Shown here piece after piece: positions 46,859-56,034 of a stretch of 64,000 nucleotides of DNA. Position 1 is the first letter of the stretch. The number at the start of each line of letters is the position of its first letter. Where the stretch lies: positions 61,181 through 125,180 of the forward strand of contig DASRRM010000079.1 in the NCBI GenBank assembly GCA_035695715.1, written 5' to 3'. The notes under the pieces are model-generated. The model ran no database searches, was not told the origin of the DNA, and saw only the letters and a list, made by a program, of their open reading frames with translations. The translations under genes and the position numbers were made by a program. The stretch comes from RYN-428 sp035695715. GTDB taxonomy: Bacteria > Planctomycetota > Phycisphaerae > Tepidisphaerales > Tepidisphaeraceae.

Positions 46859-49051
46859 TCATACCGCTTTGGTTGCCGCCGTTGCGACTTGCTGGATCAC
46901 CATTTCCAGGCGCTGGAAATTCACGGGCTTGGTCAGGTGGGCGGTGAAGCCGGCCGCCTTGCATTTGGCGATGTCGTCGTCCATGCCGAATCCCGTCAGG
47001 GCGACGGCGGGAATGTCTTTTCTGCACTTGATCTGACGGATTAACTCCAGGCCCGTTCCGTCGGGAAGGCCGATGTCGCTCAGCAGGATGTCGTAGTCGC
47101 GATTCATCGCCAGATCCAGTGCGCCGGCGACGGTTTCGCTGGTTTCCACGGTATGACCCAGCCGCCGCAGCAACCGGCTCATCACCCGGGCGGTGTCGGC
47201 GTGGTCTTCCACCAGCAGGATGTTTAACAGCCGGTTCTTGGAACGGAATTTTGGCTCACGGCTTTCGGCCGATGGCAAAGGCAACGTCGGCGCCAAAACC
47301 GCCGGCAGGTTCACGGTGAATGTCGATCCCTTGTTCGGCCCCTCGCTGGTCGCTGAAATAACGCCGCCCTGAATATCGGTCAGCGCCTTGGAAATCGCCA
47401 TCCCTAATCCCAATCCCCCCGCACGGCGAACCACTTCCTCCGCGCCCTGCGCAAACGGCTGAAACAGCCGCCCGAGCAATTCCGGCAACATGCCAATTCC
47501 CGTGTCGCTGATGCTGACCCGGATCCGTTCGCCGGGCATATCGCTGGTGCGGATTTCGATCCGCCCGCCTTGCGGCGTGAACTTGGTCGCGTTCTTCAGG
47601 ATATTCCAGAAAACCTGCTGCATGCGGCCGGGGTCGGCCCGCGTATAGGGATGGGAGGCTTCCAGTCGCAGCGATAGCGCTACCTCCTTGGCCTGTATTT
47701 CGCTCCGATACATTCCCGAAACCGCGCGCAGAAGATCGTGGATATCGACAACTTCCATTTCCAACGTCAGCTTGCCGCGTACGATGCGCGTCAGGTCGAG
47801 AAGGTCGTCGATCAGCCGGGCTTCCAGCGCCAGGTTTCTCCGCAGCATCTGCACGTCGTCGCGGAACGCTTCGGGAAGCTCATCGCTGGCTTCCCAGGTG
47901 GTCAACGTGGCCAGCACCGGCGTCAACGGGGTGCGCAATTCGTGCGAAAGCGTCGCCAGGAAATGGTCTTTGGCCTTGCTGGCCGCCTCCAGTTCCAGCT
48001 TGGCGTCGCGGAGGATTTTTTCGTTTTGCTTGTGCTCGGAGAAATCGCGGAAAACCAGCACCACGCCATGGATCTCTCCCGTTTTTCCCCGGATCGGCGC
48101 GCCGCTATCGTCGATCGGAAGCTCGCTGCCGTCGCGGCGGACCAACAGCGTGTGATTTGCCAGGCCCACCACAACGCCCAGCCGCAATACCTTGTCCACC
48201 GGGCTTTCCACGGTTTCCCTGGATTGCTCGGAAATGATATTGAAAATTTTCGAGCAGGGCTGGCCGATCGCTTCGGAATTCACCCACCCTGTCAGCTTTT
48301 GAGCAATCTCGTTCAGGAAGGTTATCCGCCCGGCGGTGTCGGTCACAATCACCGCGTCGCCGATGCTGGCCAGGGTGACGGCCAGCAATTCCTTCTGACG
48401 AAGGGTTTCCAGGCCAGCCGCTTCGCGTCCCAACATTTCAGACCGGACGCGCAGGAAGCACCAGTAAAGAAATGCCAGGTTCACGAGGATGATAACAGCA
48501 AACAAAGCGGTGCGGATTCGGGTCAGGCGGGTTGATGTCGCTTGATTGCTCGATAGCTGCTTTTCTTCCTCGCCCAGCAGATTTCCAACCCGCGTGCGAA
48601 GCTCCTCCATGAATTGCTTTCCCTTGCCCAGATGAATCATCTCGATCGCGGCATCGTGCTGGTGATTCTGATGAAGCGTGATCGTCTGCTCCAACTCGCC
48701 AATCTTCTGGCGGGTCAGATCGTCGATCTGCTTTACATCCTCGCCCGGCAATTCACCGTCGGCGGCTTCGTTGGATAGCAGCGCCAACTGGACATTGATC
48801 TGCTTCAGTGCTGCATGGTAAGGATCGAGATAGGATGCATCGCCGGTCAGGAGATAGCCACGCTGGCCGGTTTCGGCATCCTTCAGCGTCGAGAGCGTCT
48901 GGTTCAAGGAGCTGACGACACCATGCTGGCGCACGACGGCCCGCTCAGAGTCGATGGCCGCCATGCCCATCCAATACATCGCCCCGGCGCTTGCGATAAG
49001 CACAAAAGCCATCAGGCTGAAAACTGTGGTAAGGCCGCTTCCTTGCTTCAT
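46859..49051 (-). CDS. Hybrid sensor histidine kinase: CHASE3, PAS, HisKA, HATPase, receiver
   Basis: This membrane kinase has about 730 residues. The N-terminal helix (VFSLMAFVLIASAGAMYWMG) is followed by a periplasmic CHASE3 domain (TLKDAETGQRGYLLTGDASY) and a second membrane helix (ALFAVIILVNLAFLYWC). A PAS domain follows (DAVIVTDTAGRITFLNEIAQ). The H-box is DHFLATLSHELRTPLTPV. The ATPase has N and G boxes (FWNILKNATKFTP, ISDTGIGM, GLGLGMAISKAL). The receiver domain has LLVEDHADTARVM and the phospho-acceptor Asp in ILLSDIGLPDG. The ATG at 49051 is chosen; an in-frame TTG at 49081 with GAGG upstream is an alternative. No cognate regulator is adjacent. A terminator follows. Confidence 0.92.
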   Translation of the reverse strand: MKQGSGLTTVFSLMAFVLIASAGAMYWMGMAAIDSERAVVRQHGVVSSLNQTLSTLKDAETGQRGYLLTGDASYLDPYHAALKQINVQLALLSNEAADGELPGEDVKQIDDLTRQKIGELEQTITLHQNHQHDAAIEMIHLGKGKQFMEELRTRVGNLLGEEEKQLSSNQATSTRLTRIRTALFAVIILVNLAFLYWCFLRVRSEMLGREAAGLETLRQKELLAVTLASIGDAVIVTDTAGRITFLNEIAQKLTGWVNSEAIGQPCSKIFNIISEQSRETVESPVDKVLRLGVVVGLANHTLLVRRDGSELPIDDSGAPIRGKTGEIHGVVLVFRDFSEHKQNEKILRDAKLELEAASKAKDHFLATLSHELRTPLTPVLATLTTWEASDELPEAFRDDVQMLRRNLALEARLIDDLLDLTRIVRGKLTLEMEVVDIHDLLRAVSGMYRSEIQAKEVALSLRLEASHPYTRADPGRMQQVFWNILKNATKFTPQGGRIEIRTSDMPGERIRVSISDTGIGMLPELLGRLFQPFAQGAEEVVRRAGGLGLGMAISKALTDIQGGVISATSEGPNKGSTFTVNLPAVLAPTLPLPSAESREPKFRSKNRLLNILLVEDHADTARVMSRLLRRLGHTVETSETVAGALDLAMNRDYDILLSDIGLPDGTGLELIRQIKCRKDIPAVALTGFGMDDDIAKCKAAGFTAHLTKPVNFQRLEMVIQQVATAATKAV

Positions 49052-49183
49052 GATCGATAGGTTTCGGAAAGCCGCCGGCAACTTTCCGCCTCACAACGAC
49101 CCGGTTGGACCCGATCCAAAAGGTGCTGAAAAGCGGAAAAATGGGGCGGGAAAACGATCGGCGACACGAGCGCCCCGGAACAG

Positions 49184-50785
49184 CTATGCCAGCATCTTCG
49201 CCTTCAGGGGTATGTCTGAAAGCACCACATCGCGGTTCTGCTTCTGAAAATAATTCATCGCCCATTCGCTGGGGAACAGCAAAACAGCGCGCCGTTCGGC
49301 GTCAAACGCCAGCTTCGTTCCCGAAGGCAGGGTTCCTTCCAGCGAATCCAACGGCACCTCGGGCGAAAGCCATCGCAAGACCGACCAGGGCGCCGATTCC
49401 AATCGCGACTCGGCACCATATTCCGATTGAAGCCGATACTGCACAACTTCAAATTGCAACGGCCCCACCGCCGCCAGCAAGGGCGTGGCGCGCGATGAAT
49501 CCTTCACCACCAATGTTTGTACCACGCCTTCCTGCAATAATTGTTCGAGCCCCTCGCGAAATTGTTTCGACTGGGCGGTTCTGGACATATGTAGATAGGC
49601 GAAACATTCCGGCGCAAAACGCGGGATTTCGTCGTAAACGATGCCCGCGTCTTCGCTGAGAGTATCGCCGATGCCAAAACCGGCATGGCCGACCAGGCCG
49701 ATCACATCGCCGGGCCACGCTTCGTCGACGGTTTCGCGTTCGCGGCCGAAAAGCTTGTGCGAACTGGAAAGCCGGACTTTTTTCCCGGTGCGCGAGTGGA
49801 TGACGCCCATTTCGCGCTGGAATTTTCCCGAGCAGACGCGGATGAAGGCGATGCGGTCGCGATGCCGGGGGTCCATGTTGGCCTGGATTTTGAAAACGAA
49901 ACCAGAAAACGCCGGGTTCTCCGGCTCAATGAGCCGTTCCCCCGCCAGGCGCGGCCGGGGCGGCGTGGAATAATTCAGGAATGAATCCAGGAGCAACTGG
50001 ACGCCGAAATTGTTGATGCCGCTTCCGAAAAAGACCGGCGTTAAATTCCCCGACAACACCGCGTCGGCGTCAAACGTCGCCCCCGCCACTTCCAGCGTTT
50101 CCAATTCGTCCACCACACGCAGGTAAATTTCTTCGCTCAGCTTTTCGCGCACTTCCGAAGCCGCCAGATCGTGAATCTTCACCGGGGCGCGATGGGCGTT
50201 CATGGCCGTGCGCTCAAAGAAATGCGCCTGCTTCCCGATGCGGTCGAACACGCCTTTAAACTCCGGCCCGGTTCCCAGCGGCCAGTTCATGGCATAGGCA
50301 TGAATCCCCAATACGCTTTCCAGCTCATCGAGCAATTCAAGGGGATCGCGCGTCGGGCGGTCGAGCTTGTTCATGAACGTGAAGATCGGCACGCCCCGCC
50401 GCCGGCAGATCTCAAACAGCTTGCGCGTCTGGCTTTCGATCCCCTTGCCGGCGTCGATCACCATCACCACGGCGTCAACCGCCGTGAGAACGCGATAAGT
50501 ATCTTCGGAAAAGTCCTTATGGCCCGGCGTGTCGAGCAGGTTGATGCGGTAGCCGGAATAATCAAATTGCAGCACGGTTGAACTGATGGAGATGCCGCGT
50601 TTCTTTTCCAGTTCCATCCAATCGGATGTTGCCGCCCGCTGATTTTTGCGGGCCGTGACCGAACCGGCAAGCTGCACCGCCCCCCCATAAAGGAGGAACT
50701 TTTCCGTAAGCGTGGTTTTCCCGGCATCCGGATGCGAGATGATGGCGAACGTACGTCGGCGGGCAATTTCTTCTTGGGCAGTCAT
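49184..50785 (-). CDS. prfC: Peptide chain release factor 3
   Basis: This GTPase of translation termination recycles RF1/RF2. The length of 533 residues is standard. G1 is ISHPDAGKTTLTE (16-28), the switch region ATSDWMELEKKRGISISSTV, G3 LLDTPGHKDFSEDTYR and G4 FMNKLDRPTRDPLELLDELE. Domain III contains GPLQFEVVQYRLQSEYG, which is diagnostic for RF3 over EF-G. It is a single gene on the - strand, with a DUF4058 gene upstream. Confidence 0.96.
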   Translation of the reverse strand: MTAQEEIARRRTFAIISHPDAGKTTLTEKFLLYGGAVQLAGSVTARKNQRAATSDWMELEKKRGISISSTVLQFDYSGYRINLLDTPGHKDFSEDTYRVLTAVDAVVMVIDAGKGIESQTRKLFEICRRRGVPIFTFMNKLDRPTRDPLELLDELESVLGIHAYAMNWPLGTGPEFKGVFDRIGKQAHFFERTAMNAHRAPVKIHDLAASEVREKLSEEIYLRVVDELETLEVAGATFDADAVLSGNLTPVFFGSGINNFGVQLLLDSFLNYSTPPRPRLAGERLIEPENPAFSGFVFKIQANMDPRHRDRIAFIRVCSGKFQREMGVIHSRTGKKVRLSSSHKLFGRERETVDEAWPGDVIGLVGHAGFGIGDTLSEDAGIVYDEIPRFAPECFAYLHMSRTAQSKQFREGLEQLLQEGVVQTLVVKDSSRATPLLAAVGPLQFEVVQYRLQSEYGAESRLESAPWSVLRWLSPEVPLDSLEGTLPSGTKLAFDAERRAVLLFPSEWAMNYFQKQNRDVVLSDIPLKAKMLA

Positions 50786-50835
50786 GAATTAGCTAAGTTG
50801 GAAAGTGATCTTCGCGATTTCGACTTCGAATTCAA

Positions 50836-51633
50836 TTACGGATTTCGATCCGCTTCGCGAAGGAGCGCATCGGCCCACTGGGCATCGTCCCCTTCCAACG
50901 GCGGCTCGCAACTTTCATCGTATCTCGTGCGGTCATGGCGACCTTCGCGATATACCTGATCGAGAACGCTTTGGAGATTCAAGGGTACGTCCGGGTCGGA
51001 ATCGCGAAGGGGTAGGGGAATCGTCGGCAACGGCATTCGAATTGAAATGGGATAGAGTTGGGCACGTCGCACCGGTGAAACCCGACGAATAATAACACGA
51101 TAGGCCGATTGAACATTTCGCGGCGCAATCAGGGGTCGCAATAAATCCCGCCATGATCCGGCGCGCACGAGATCGATTTCCACCAGATGAACACCGGCCC
51201 CCGCCAATTCCCCCCGTTTCTTGCGGTACATTTCACGATTCTCGCCCGGCAATTTATTTGAGGGACTGAGAAACTCAATGACCGTGACAAGTCGTCCGCC
51301 ATCGGGATCAAGAATCTGAATGAATGCCTCGACCGCCTCTTCCGCTTCAAGCTCCAGCAAAATCGGCTCTGCAAGAGTCGAACCCAAAGTCCTGGGTGCG
51401 GCACTGGCATCGGGAGGAAAGTTTGTATCTTCGTAAATTCTGGTGTCAGGGAAAATTGCCCGCGGACGGGCATAGTCAGCGCTATCCACAACCACCCGTT
51501 CTTCCACACGCGCCACCAAATCCACCGGCAGTATCCCATTCAACGCAGCCGACGCCGCAGTCGTCAGGCGCGAATGCACATCCCGCCAGGAGCGCTCAAG
51601 AAATGGGTCCATGCCGGGAAATGGGCTTTTCAT
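50836..51633 (-). CDS. DUF4058 family protein
   Basis: The 265 residues start MKSPFPGMDPFLERSWRDVH, the family hallmark. IQILDPDGGRLVTVIEFLSP continues to SNKLPGENREMYRKKRGELA, which holds an acidic-E-x-K-rich patch reminiscent of nuclease-like folds. LVEIDLVRAGSWRDLL is also typical. The family is common in cyanobacteria and planctomycetes and has no established function. The patch D-(about 10)-E...K could be a degenerate PD-(D/E)XK core; this is a speculative reading. It is a single gene, starting 200 bases from the next - strand gene. Confidence 0.88.
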   Translation of the reverse strand: MKSPFPGMDPFLERSWRDVHSRLTTAASAALNGILPVDLVARVEERVVVDSADYARPRAIFPDTRIYEDTNFPPDASAAPRTLGSTLAEPILLELEAEEAVEAFIQILDPDGGRLVTVIEFLSPSNKLPGENREMYRKKRGELAGAGVHLVEIDLVRAGSWRDLLRPLIAPRNVQSAYRVIIRRVSPVRRAQLYPISIRMPLPTIPLPLRDSDPDVPLNLQSVLDQVYREGRHDRTRYDESCEPPLEGDDAQWADALLREADRNP

Positions 51634-51830
51634 GGCCTTCGATTATACGCGAAGTATCTCGGCATCGGACATGAAAATCGCTTTCATAGCCGGATTTGGA
51701 TCTGCACGCCCGACCAATTCTTGAACCATCCCTTCAGCGAGGTTCTTGTTTCCAAAGTTTTCGTTCACGCGTTTCACTTTTCGCGCGGCTTATTAATCCG
51801 TCTCCGCGATGACGTCCCGGGTGAAACGGT

Positions 51831-52271
51831 TTATCTTCGCCCGCTCCGCAGCGCTTGTGCCAATTCCGTAACACCGAACTTCAGAGCGCCCATCGGGAAT
51901 ATCGTCGTCGCTTGCGGATTGTAGTTGTTTTCGTATCCGATCGCAGACCAGATCACCGACTCGCCGCGTTGCGATATTTCGGCAGAGACACATCCACAAC
52001 CAATGTCAGCGCATTCCGGGCAAACCAGTATTTCGCAGCGCCCAGACTGCAGCGCTGCTGGTCGCTCAGCGAGCAACTGGGCGATGTAATCGCTCTCGTA
52101 ATCTGCCTTTGTCCAGCCGATTGGACAAATCGAACCACCGTGTATGCCCGAAACCCTCCCGATCATTTCTTCAAACGGCACCCCGTTAATCACGATCTGC
52201 GCGCAGGAACTTTCCGGATGTCCCGGATGTGGGCGCCAGCGTAAGCAGAGTTGATCCGTGCGCATCTCCAT
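51831..52271 (-). CDS. Conserved-looking cysteine-rich hypothetical protein
   Basis: The 146-residue protein has a knuckle-like motif CPECADIGCGCVSAEI (about 85-100) and a conserved-looking SVIWSAIGYENNYNP block. The N-terminal half contains VINGVPFEEMIGR. I do not recognise a named family, though the CPEC...GCG pattern suggests metal binding or a small enzyme-like fold. It lies 79 bases after the rho stop, beyond a bidirectional terminator, so it is transcribed on its own. Confidence 0.6.
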   Translation of the reverse strand: MEMRTDQLCLRWRPHPGHPESSCAQIVINGVPFEEMIGRVSGIHGGSICPIGWTKADYESDYIAQLLAERPAALQSGRCEILVCPECADIGCGCVSAEISQRGESVIWSAIGYENNYNPQATTIFPMGALKFGVTELAQALRSGRR

Positions 52272-52293
52272 ATATCATTGAAAGAATCCACGA

Positions 52294-52323
52294 AAAAGTC
52301 CCGGCATTTCTGCCGGGACTTTT
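52294..52323. terminator. Bidirectional intrinsic terminator after rho
   Basis: AAAAGTCCCGGCA-TTTC-TGCCGGGACTTTT is a 13-bp stem with A and T tracts on both sides, so it can stop transcription in either direction. It ends the rho transcript 27 bases past the stop codon. An intrinsic terminator on the gene for Rho itself is tidy but not unusual. Confidence 0.88.
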
Positions 52324-52349
52324 CGGTTTCGCAACGAACAGCAATCGGC

Positions 52350-54164
52350 TCAATCCAGATTCATGCTCATCAGGAACTGTGCATTGCTCGGCACCTTTTC
52401 CAGCCGGCCTTTCAGCAACTCCACGGCTTCCACCGGGTTCATGTCGCTTAGCACGCGGCGCAGGCGGAAGACCAGTTCCATTTCCTTGGGATCGAGCAGC
52501 AGTTCCTCGCGGCGGGTGCCGGAGGAATTGATGTCAATGGCAGGGTAGGTTCGGCGATCAACCAGCCGGCGATCGAGGTGCAGCTCGGCGTTGCCGGTGC
52601 CTTTGAATTCCTCGAAGATCACTTCGTCCATCTTCGAGCCGGTGTCGATCAGGGCGGTGGCCAGAATCGTCAGGCTGCCGCCCTCTTCGATATTTCTCGC
52701 GGCGCCAAAGAAGCGCTTGGGCTTTTGCAGGGCGTTGGCGTCCACGCCGCCGGAAAGAATCTTGCCGGAATGGGGGACTTCGGTGTTATAGGCGCGGGCC
52801 AGGCGGGTGATGGAGTCGAGCAGGATCACGACGTCCTTGCCGAACTCGACATAGCGCTTGGCCTTTTCGATCACCATCTCGGCGACCTGCACATGGCGGG
52901 AAGCCGGCTCGTCGAAGGTCGAGCTGACGACTTCGGCCTTGGTGTTGCGCTCCATGTCCGTCACTTCTTCCGGACGCTCGTCGATCAGCAAAACGATCAG
53001 CACGGCTTCGGGATGATTGGCGGTGATGGAATTGGCGATCTTTTGCAGGAGAACCGTCTTGCCGGTCCGCGGCGGCGCGACGATCAGCATGCGCTGGCCC
53101 ATGCCAACCGGCGTCACCAGGTCGACGATGCGCATGTTCAATTCCTTGGCCGCAGTTTCCAGGACGATGCGCCGGTTGGGATGCAGCGGCGTAAGGTCCT
53201 CGAAGTTGCCGGTATCGGTGATGCGCTCGGGGTCTTCGCCGTTAATGGCCTCGACGCGCAGCAGCGCGAAGTAGCGCTCCGATTCCTTCGGCGGGCGAAT
53301 CTGGCCTTGAACGACGTGGCCGTTGCGCAGGCCGAATCGGCGAATCTGGCTGGGGCTGATGTAGATGTCATCGGGGCCGGGCAGATAGTTGAATTCAGGG
53401 GAGCGGAGGAAGCCAAAGCCATCCGGCAGGATTTCCAAAACGCCTTCGCCGTACATCAGGCCGTTCTGGCGGATGCGGCTGCGCAGGATCTGGAAGATCA
53501 CGTCCTGCTTTTTCATGCCGATGTAATCGGGAATGCCTTCGGAGCGGGCGATCTCGTGAAGCGCCAGCACATCCATCTGCTGCAGGTCTTTGATGTAGAG
53601 TTTGCCGCCCTTGACCTGTTCATACTTGGCGTTGGTTTCGGCGTCGAGGTTGGCGACATCCTCGCTCGGAGCCGCGTCGCGCTGCTCGTTGCGCGAGTCG
53701 CGGTTGTCGCGATCGTTGCGGTTGTCGCGATCGTTGCGGTCGCCCCCACGATTGTCGCGCTCACCGCGGTTGTCTCGATCGCCGCCGCGATTATCCCGGT
53801 TGTCGCGATTGTCAGCCCGATCGTTGCGATGTTCGTTGCGAGGCGGGCGGTTGTCGCGTTGATCGGGTCGCGGCGGGCGCTCGGCGCGTTCGGGACGTTC
53901 GGCGCGCGGAGCCGGTCTTTCTTCAGCGGATTCGGAGCGATCCGTTTCGCGTGAGGGCTTTTCCGGGGCAGCTTCGGCCACGGGTTCAGCCTCGGGCTCA
54001 GGCTCGCGGCGAGATTCGTGCTTTTCGGCGCGATGGCGGGTGGGCGGCGCGGTTTCTTCGGATTCTGCCGCAGGCGCGGGTTCGGGTGCTTCAATTTCAG
54101 CAACGGGAGCGGGAGTGGCGGCAGCGGCCGAGCGCCGGGTTCGGGTGGTCGTGGACTTCGCCAT
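52350..54164 (-). CDS. rho: Transcription termination factor Rho with long disordered N-terminal extension
   Basis: This hexameric RNA-dependent ATPase ends Rho-dependent transcription. From about residue 175 it is a normal Rho. It has the N-terminal helix bundle (YIKDLQQMDVLALHEIARSE), an RNA-binding cold-shock-like domain (VLEILPDGFGFLRSPEFNYL) and Walker A VAPPRTGKT (362-370). VLIDERPEEVTDM, the Q-loop region and LIDTGSKMDEVIFEEFKGTG follow. The first ~170 residues are low complexity: Ala/Pro/Glu-rich to about 100, then repeated DNR, GGDR and NDR units to about 165. GGAGG precedes the ATG. Extensions occur in actinobacterial and some other Rho proteins, where they aid RNA binding or condensation. 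coaE lies upstream. Confidence 0.96.
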   Translation of the reverse strand: MAKSTTTRTRRSAAAATPAPVAEIEAPEPAPAAESEETAPPTRHRAEKHESRREPEPEAEPVAEAAPEKPSRETDRSESAEERPAPRAERPERAERPPRPDQRDNRPPRNEHRNDRADNRDNRDNRGGDRDNRGERDNRGGDRNDRDNRNDRDNRDSRNEQRDAAPSEDVANLDAETNAKYEQVKGGKLYIKDLQQMDVLALHEIARSEGIPDYIGMKKQDVIFQILRSRIRQNGLMYGEGVLEILPDGFGFLRSPEFNYLPGPDDIYISPSQIRRFGLRNGHVVQGQIRPPKESERYFALLRVEAINGEDPERITDTGNFEDLTPLHPNRRIVLETAAKELNMRIVDLVTPVGMGQRMLIVAPPRTGKTVLLQKIANSITANHPEAVLIVLLIDERPEEVTDMERNTKAEVVSSTFDEPASRHVQVAEMVIEKAKRYVEFGKDVVILLDSITRLARAYNTEVPHSGKILSGGVDANALQKPKRFFGAARNIEEGGSLTILATALIDTGSKMDEVIFEEFKGTGNAELHLDRRLVDRRTYPAIDINSSGTRREELLLDPKEMELVFRLRRVLSDMNPVEAVELLKGRLEKVPSNAQFLMSMNLD

Positions 54165-54370
54165 ATGGCTAGGCCTCCAAAAAATGTGAGGGAATGAGAT
54201 TCATGAGGGACAGCACGGCTCGCCCGCGTCTCCATCATCGATGCGGAGCAGTGCAAGGGGTCGCGGAAAAACATGCGCCCGCACCTGCCGCAACATTGCA
54301 AGGCCAGGTCCGGACGCAACAAATTCAGAGGGAAATTCTCAAAAGAGTGAGCAGCTTTCGTGTTTCATGG

Positions 54371-55027
54371 TTAACGTCTGCCGGTGGCTGCTGATTGCTT
54401 TGCGACTTGTGCGAGGATTCGTGGAATCAGGTCTCGGACTTGATCGCGGGCCAGTGCCGCGTCGGCAGTGTTACTGAGGACATAATCCGATATCTTGCGC
54501 TTCTTGTCTAGGGGCCATTGCAAATTTTCTCTTCGCTGCAATTCGTCGGGGTTCCAGCGTCGCGTCTCACAAACGCGTTTTAAGCGAAGATCGGGCGGAG
54601 AATCGACAAATACCACAAAATCGCACCCCCCTGCAAGCCCGGTTTCAAATAATAGGGGCGTATCCCAGACGAAAGCAAGCACCGAATCGTCCCGGGCGTA
54701 TTCTTTCATTTCCCGCTCGCGAGCTGCATTCACCAGAGGATGCAGAAATTGCTCAAGCCGGACGCGCTGCTGGGCATCGCCAAAGATCGTCCGGGCAATA
54801 AACCCGCGATCGACCGTGCCATCTGTCTTAAGAACACCCGGCCCCCACCACTGCTTCAGCGTCTCGATCACTGCCGGGTCTTCATATACCCGGCGAACCT
54901 GGGCGTCGGAATCGATCACGCGGCACCCCGCCTCGGCGAAAAGCCGGGCGATAAAACTCTTCCCGCTTCCGATGCCCCCGGCGATGCCGATGATGGGTTT
55001 GCCAGCGTACATGTTTGGGGAGTGCAC
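54371..55027 (-). CDS. coaE: Dephospho-CoA kinase
   Basis: It phosphorylates dephospho-CoA, the last step of CoA synthesis. The 218 residues contain P-loop IGIAGGIGSGKS (13-24), DSDAQVRRVYEDPAV, FLHPLVNAAREREM, WDTPLLFETGLAGGCDFVVF and the lid region TRRWNPDELQRREN. A GTG start at 55027 or an ATG at 55012 are both possible, and neither has a strong Shine-Dalgarno. It precedes rho by 206 bases. CoaC lies elsewhere in this window, so CoA enzymes are dispersed. Confidence 0.94.
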   Translation of the reverse strand: MHSPNMYAGKPIIGIAGGIGSGKSFIARLFAEAGCRVIDSDAQVRRVYEDPAVIETLKQWWGPGVLKTDGTVDRGFIARTIFGDAQQRVRLEQFLHPLVNAAREREMKEYARDDSVLAFVWDTPLLFETGLAGGCDFVVFVDSPPDLRLKRVCETRRWNPDELQRRENLQWPLDKKRKISDYVLSNTADAALARDQVRDLIPRILAQVAKQSAATGRR

Positions 55028-55034
55028 CCTGCCG

Positions 55035-55490
55035 TTACCGGATCATCGACGCTTCGACCAACTCCACCCAGTTGCCCGCGGGATCTTGCAGAAGCAGGCT
55101 TTCGCGGCCTGGGATGAGCGATTTCTGACGCGAGTATTCGATGTTGCCGTCGATCAGCTCCTGCTCGACCTGCCGCAAAGATCGCACTTCGATTCCCAGC
55201 GCCCGCATGTCGTCGCGAGCAACGGGCGGCTCGACCAATTCGAAGATAAGCCGAAAGTTTTCGGCGCGATAAATGATCTTTCCTTCGGCCGGCTCGCGCT
55301 CGAATTTCAACATCTGCCGGTAAAAAGCGTCCAGTTCGATTTCCAACCTCGCAGCGCCCGTCAGATGCGCATCGTCCACGGTGAGCAGTTTCACCGGCAG
55401 CGGTTCGGGCATACGCGGCCGCGGATCGTCGGTGACCGCGCGGGCGGTATCAACGTCATCAAGCGGAATGGGAGCGATTTGGGGATTCAT
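55035..55490 (-). CDS. VOC/glyoxalase-superfamily protein
   Basis: The 151-residue protein ends with LLLQDPAGNWVELVEASMI, the DPxGNWVE signature of vicinal-oxygen-chelate fold proteins. VKLLTVDDAHLTGAARLEIE and RAENFRLIFELVEPP upstream fit the two betaalphabetabetabeta modules. The family covers glyoxalases, dioxygenases and resistance proteins; the substrate is unknown. The ATG at 55490 avoids a family C palindrome that the longer frame would run through. Its stop is 8 bases from the coaE start, so the two may be co-transcribed. Confidence 0.8.
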   Translation of the reverse strand: MNPQIAPIPLDDVDTARAVTDDPRPRMPEPLPVKLLTVDDAHLTGAARLEIELDAFYRQMLKFEREPAEGKIIYRAENFRLIFELVEPPVARDDMRALGIEVRSLRQVEQELIDGNIEYSRQKSLIPGRESLLLQDPAGNWVELVEASMIR

Positions 55491-55499
55491 GAAGAATGC

Positions 55500-55564
55500 C
55501 GTATCACGGGCGTCCCGCCCGTGTTTGCAATTGAAGAGGGCACGGGCGAGACGCCCGTGATACG
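55500..55564. repeat. Palindrome, family C copy 5
   Basis: CGTATCACGGGCGTCCCGCC...CGTG (55500-55523) is mirrored by CACGGGCGAGACGCCCGTGA...TACG (55541-55564), with a 17-base loop. It sits immediately upstream of the VOC start codon. Confidence 0.88.
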
Positions 55565-55683
55565 AGGGCGCGCATGAGTCGAACCACACCTCCGTGCTTC
55601 CGTGTCTCCGTGGTTAATTCTTCTTTTGGTTGCGGCCGGAGGGCGCGCTGAGCAGACAAGCGCCCATTCAAGAGCCCGCCCGT

Positions 55684-56022
55684 TCAAAGCGCCTGTTCGT
55701 TCGCTTCACCCGTGCGAATGCGCACGACCTGCTCAATCGGATAGACGAAGATTTTCCCGTCTCCAACTTCCCCGGTGCGGGCCGCCTCGACGATGGCCGC
55801 CACCGCCCGGTCGCGATCTTCGCTCTTCACGCACAGTTTCAGCATGACCTTGGGCACGAATCCCACATCCATTTTCGCGCCGCGATACCGCTCGGTATGA
55901 CCCATCTGCCGGCCAAAGCCTTTGCATTCGATGGCGGTCACGCCCAGAATTCCAAGCTTGGCCAGCGCGCCCTTCACAGCGTCCAGTTTATGCGGCTTAA
56001 TCACCGCCTCGATCATCTGCAT
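55684..56022 (-). CDS. glnB: PII-family nitrogen regulatory protein lacking the uridylylation tyrosine
   Basis: This is a trimeric PII signal protein that senses ATP/ADP and 2-oxoglutarate. The 112 residues align without gaps to GlnB: MIEAVIKPHKLDAVKGAL, the T-loop ECKGFGRQMGHTERYRGAK, then MDVGFVPKV, and the C-terminal GEVGDGKIFVYPIEQVVRIR motif. In GlnB numbering residue 51, the tyrosine that GlnD uridylylates, is Met, and residue 49 (Ser in cyanobacterial PII) is Ala. Neither known modification can occur. AGGAGCTTTC precedes the ATG. No amtB or glnA is adjacent; the upstream neighbour is a bifunctional-nuclease gene 12 bases away. Confidence 0.93.
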   Translation of the reverse strand: MQMIEAVIKPHKLDAVKGALAKLGILGVTAIECKGFGRQMGHTERYRGAKMDVGFVPKVMLKLCVKSEDRDRAVAAIVEAARTGEVGDGKIFVYPIEQVVRIRTGEANEQAL

Positions 56023-56034
56023 GAAAGCTCCTAC

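Noticed and set aside
46740..47036. 98-codon plus-strand frame at the end of the histidine kinase
   Set aside because: It overlaps the kinase terminator and the antisense of its receiver domain.
52578..53954. 458-codon plus-strand frame over rho
   Set aside because: It is antisense to the conserved Rho core. The Val/Ala/Ile-rich C-terminal part is just the reverse of the DNR repeats.
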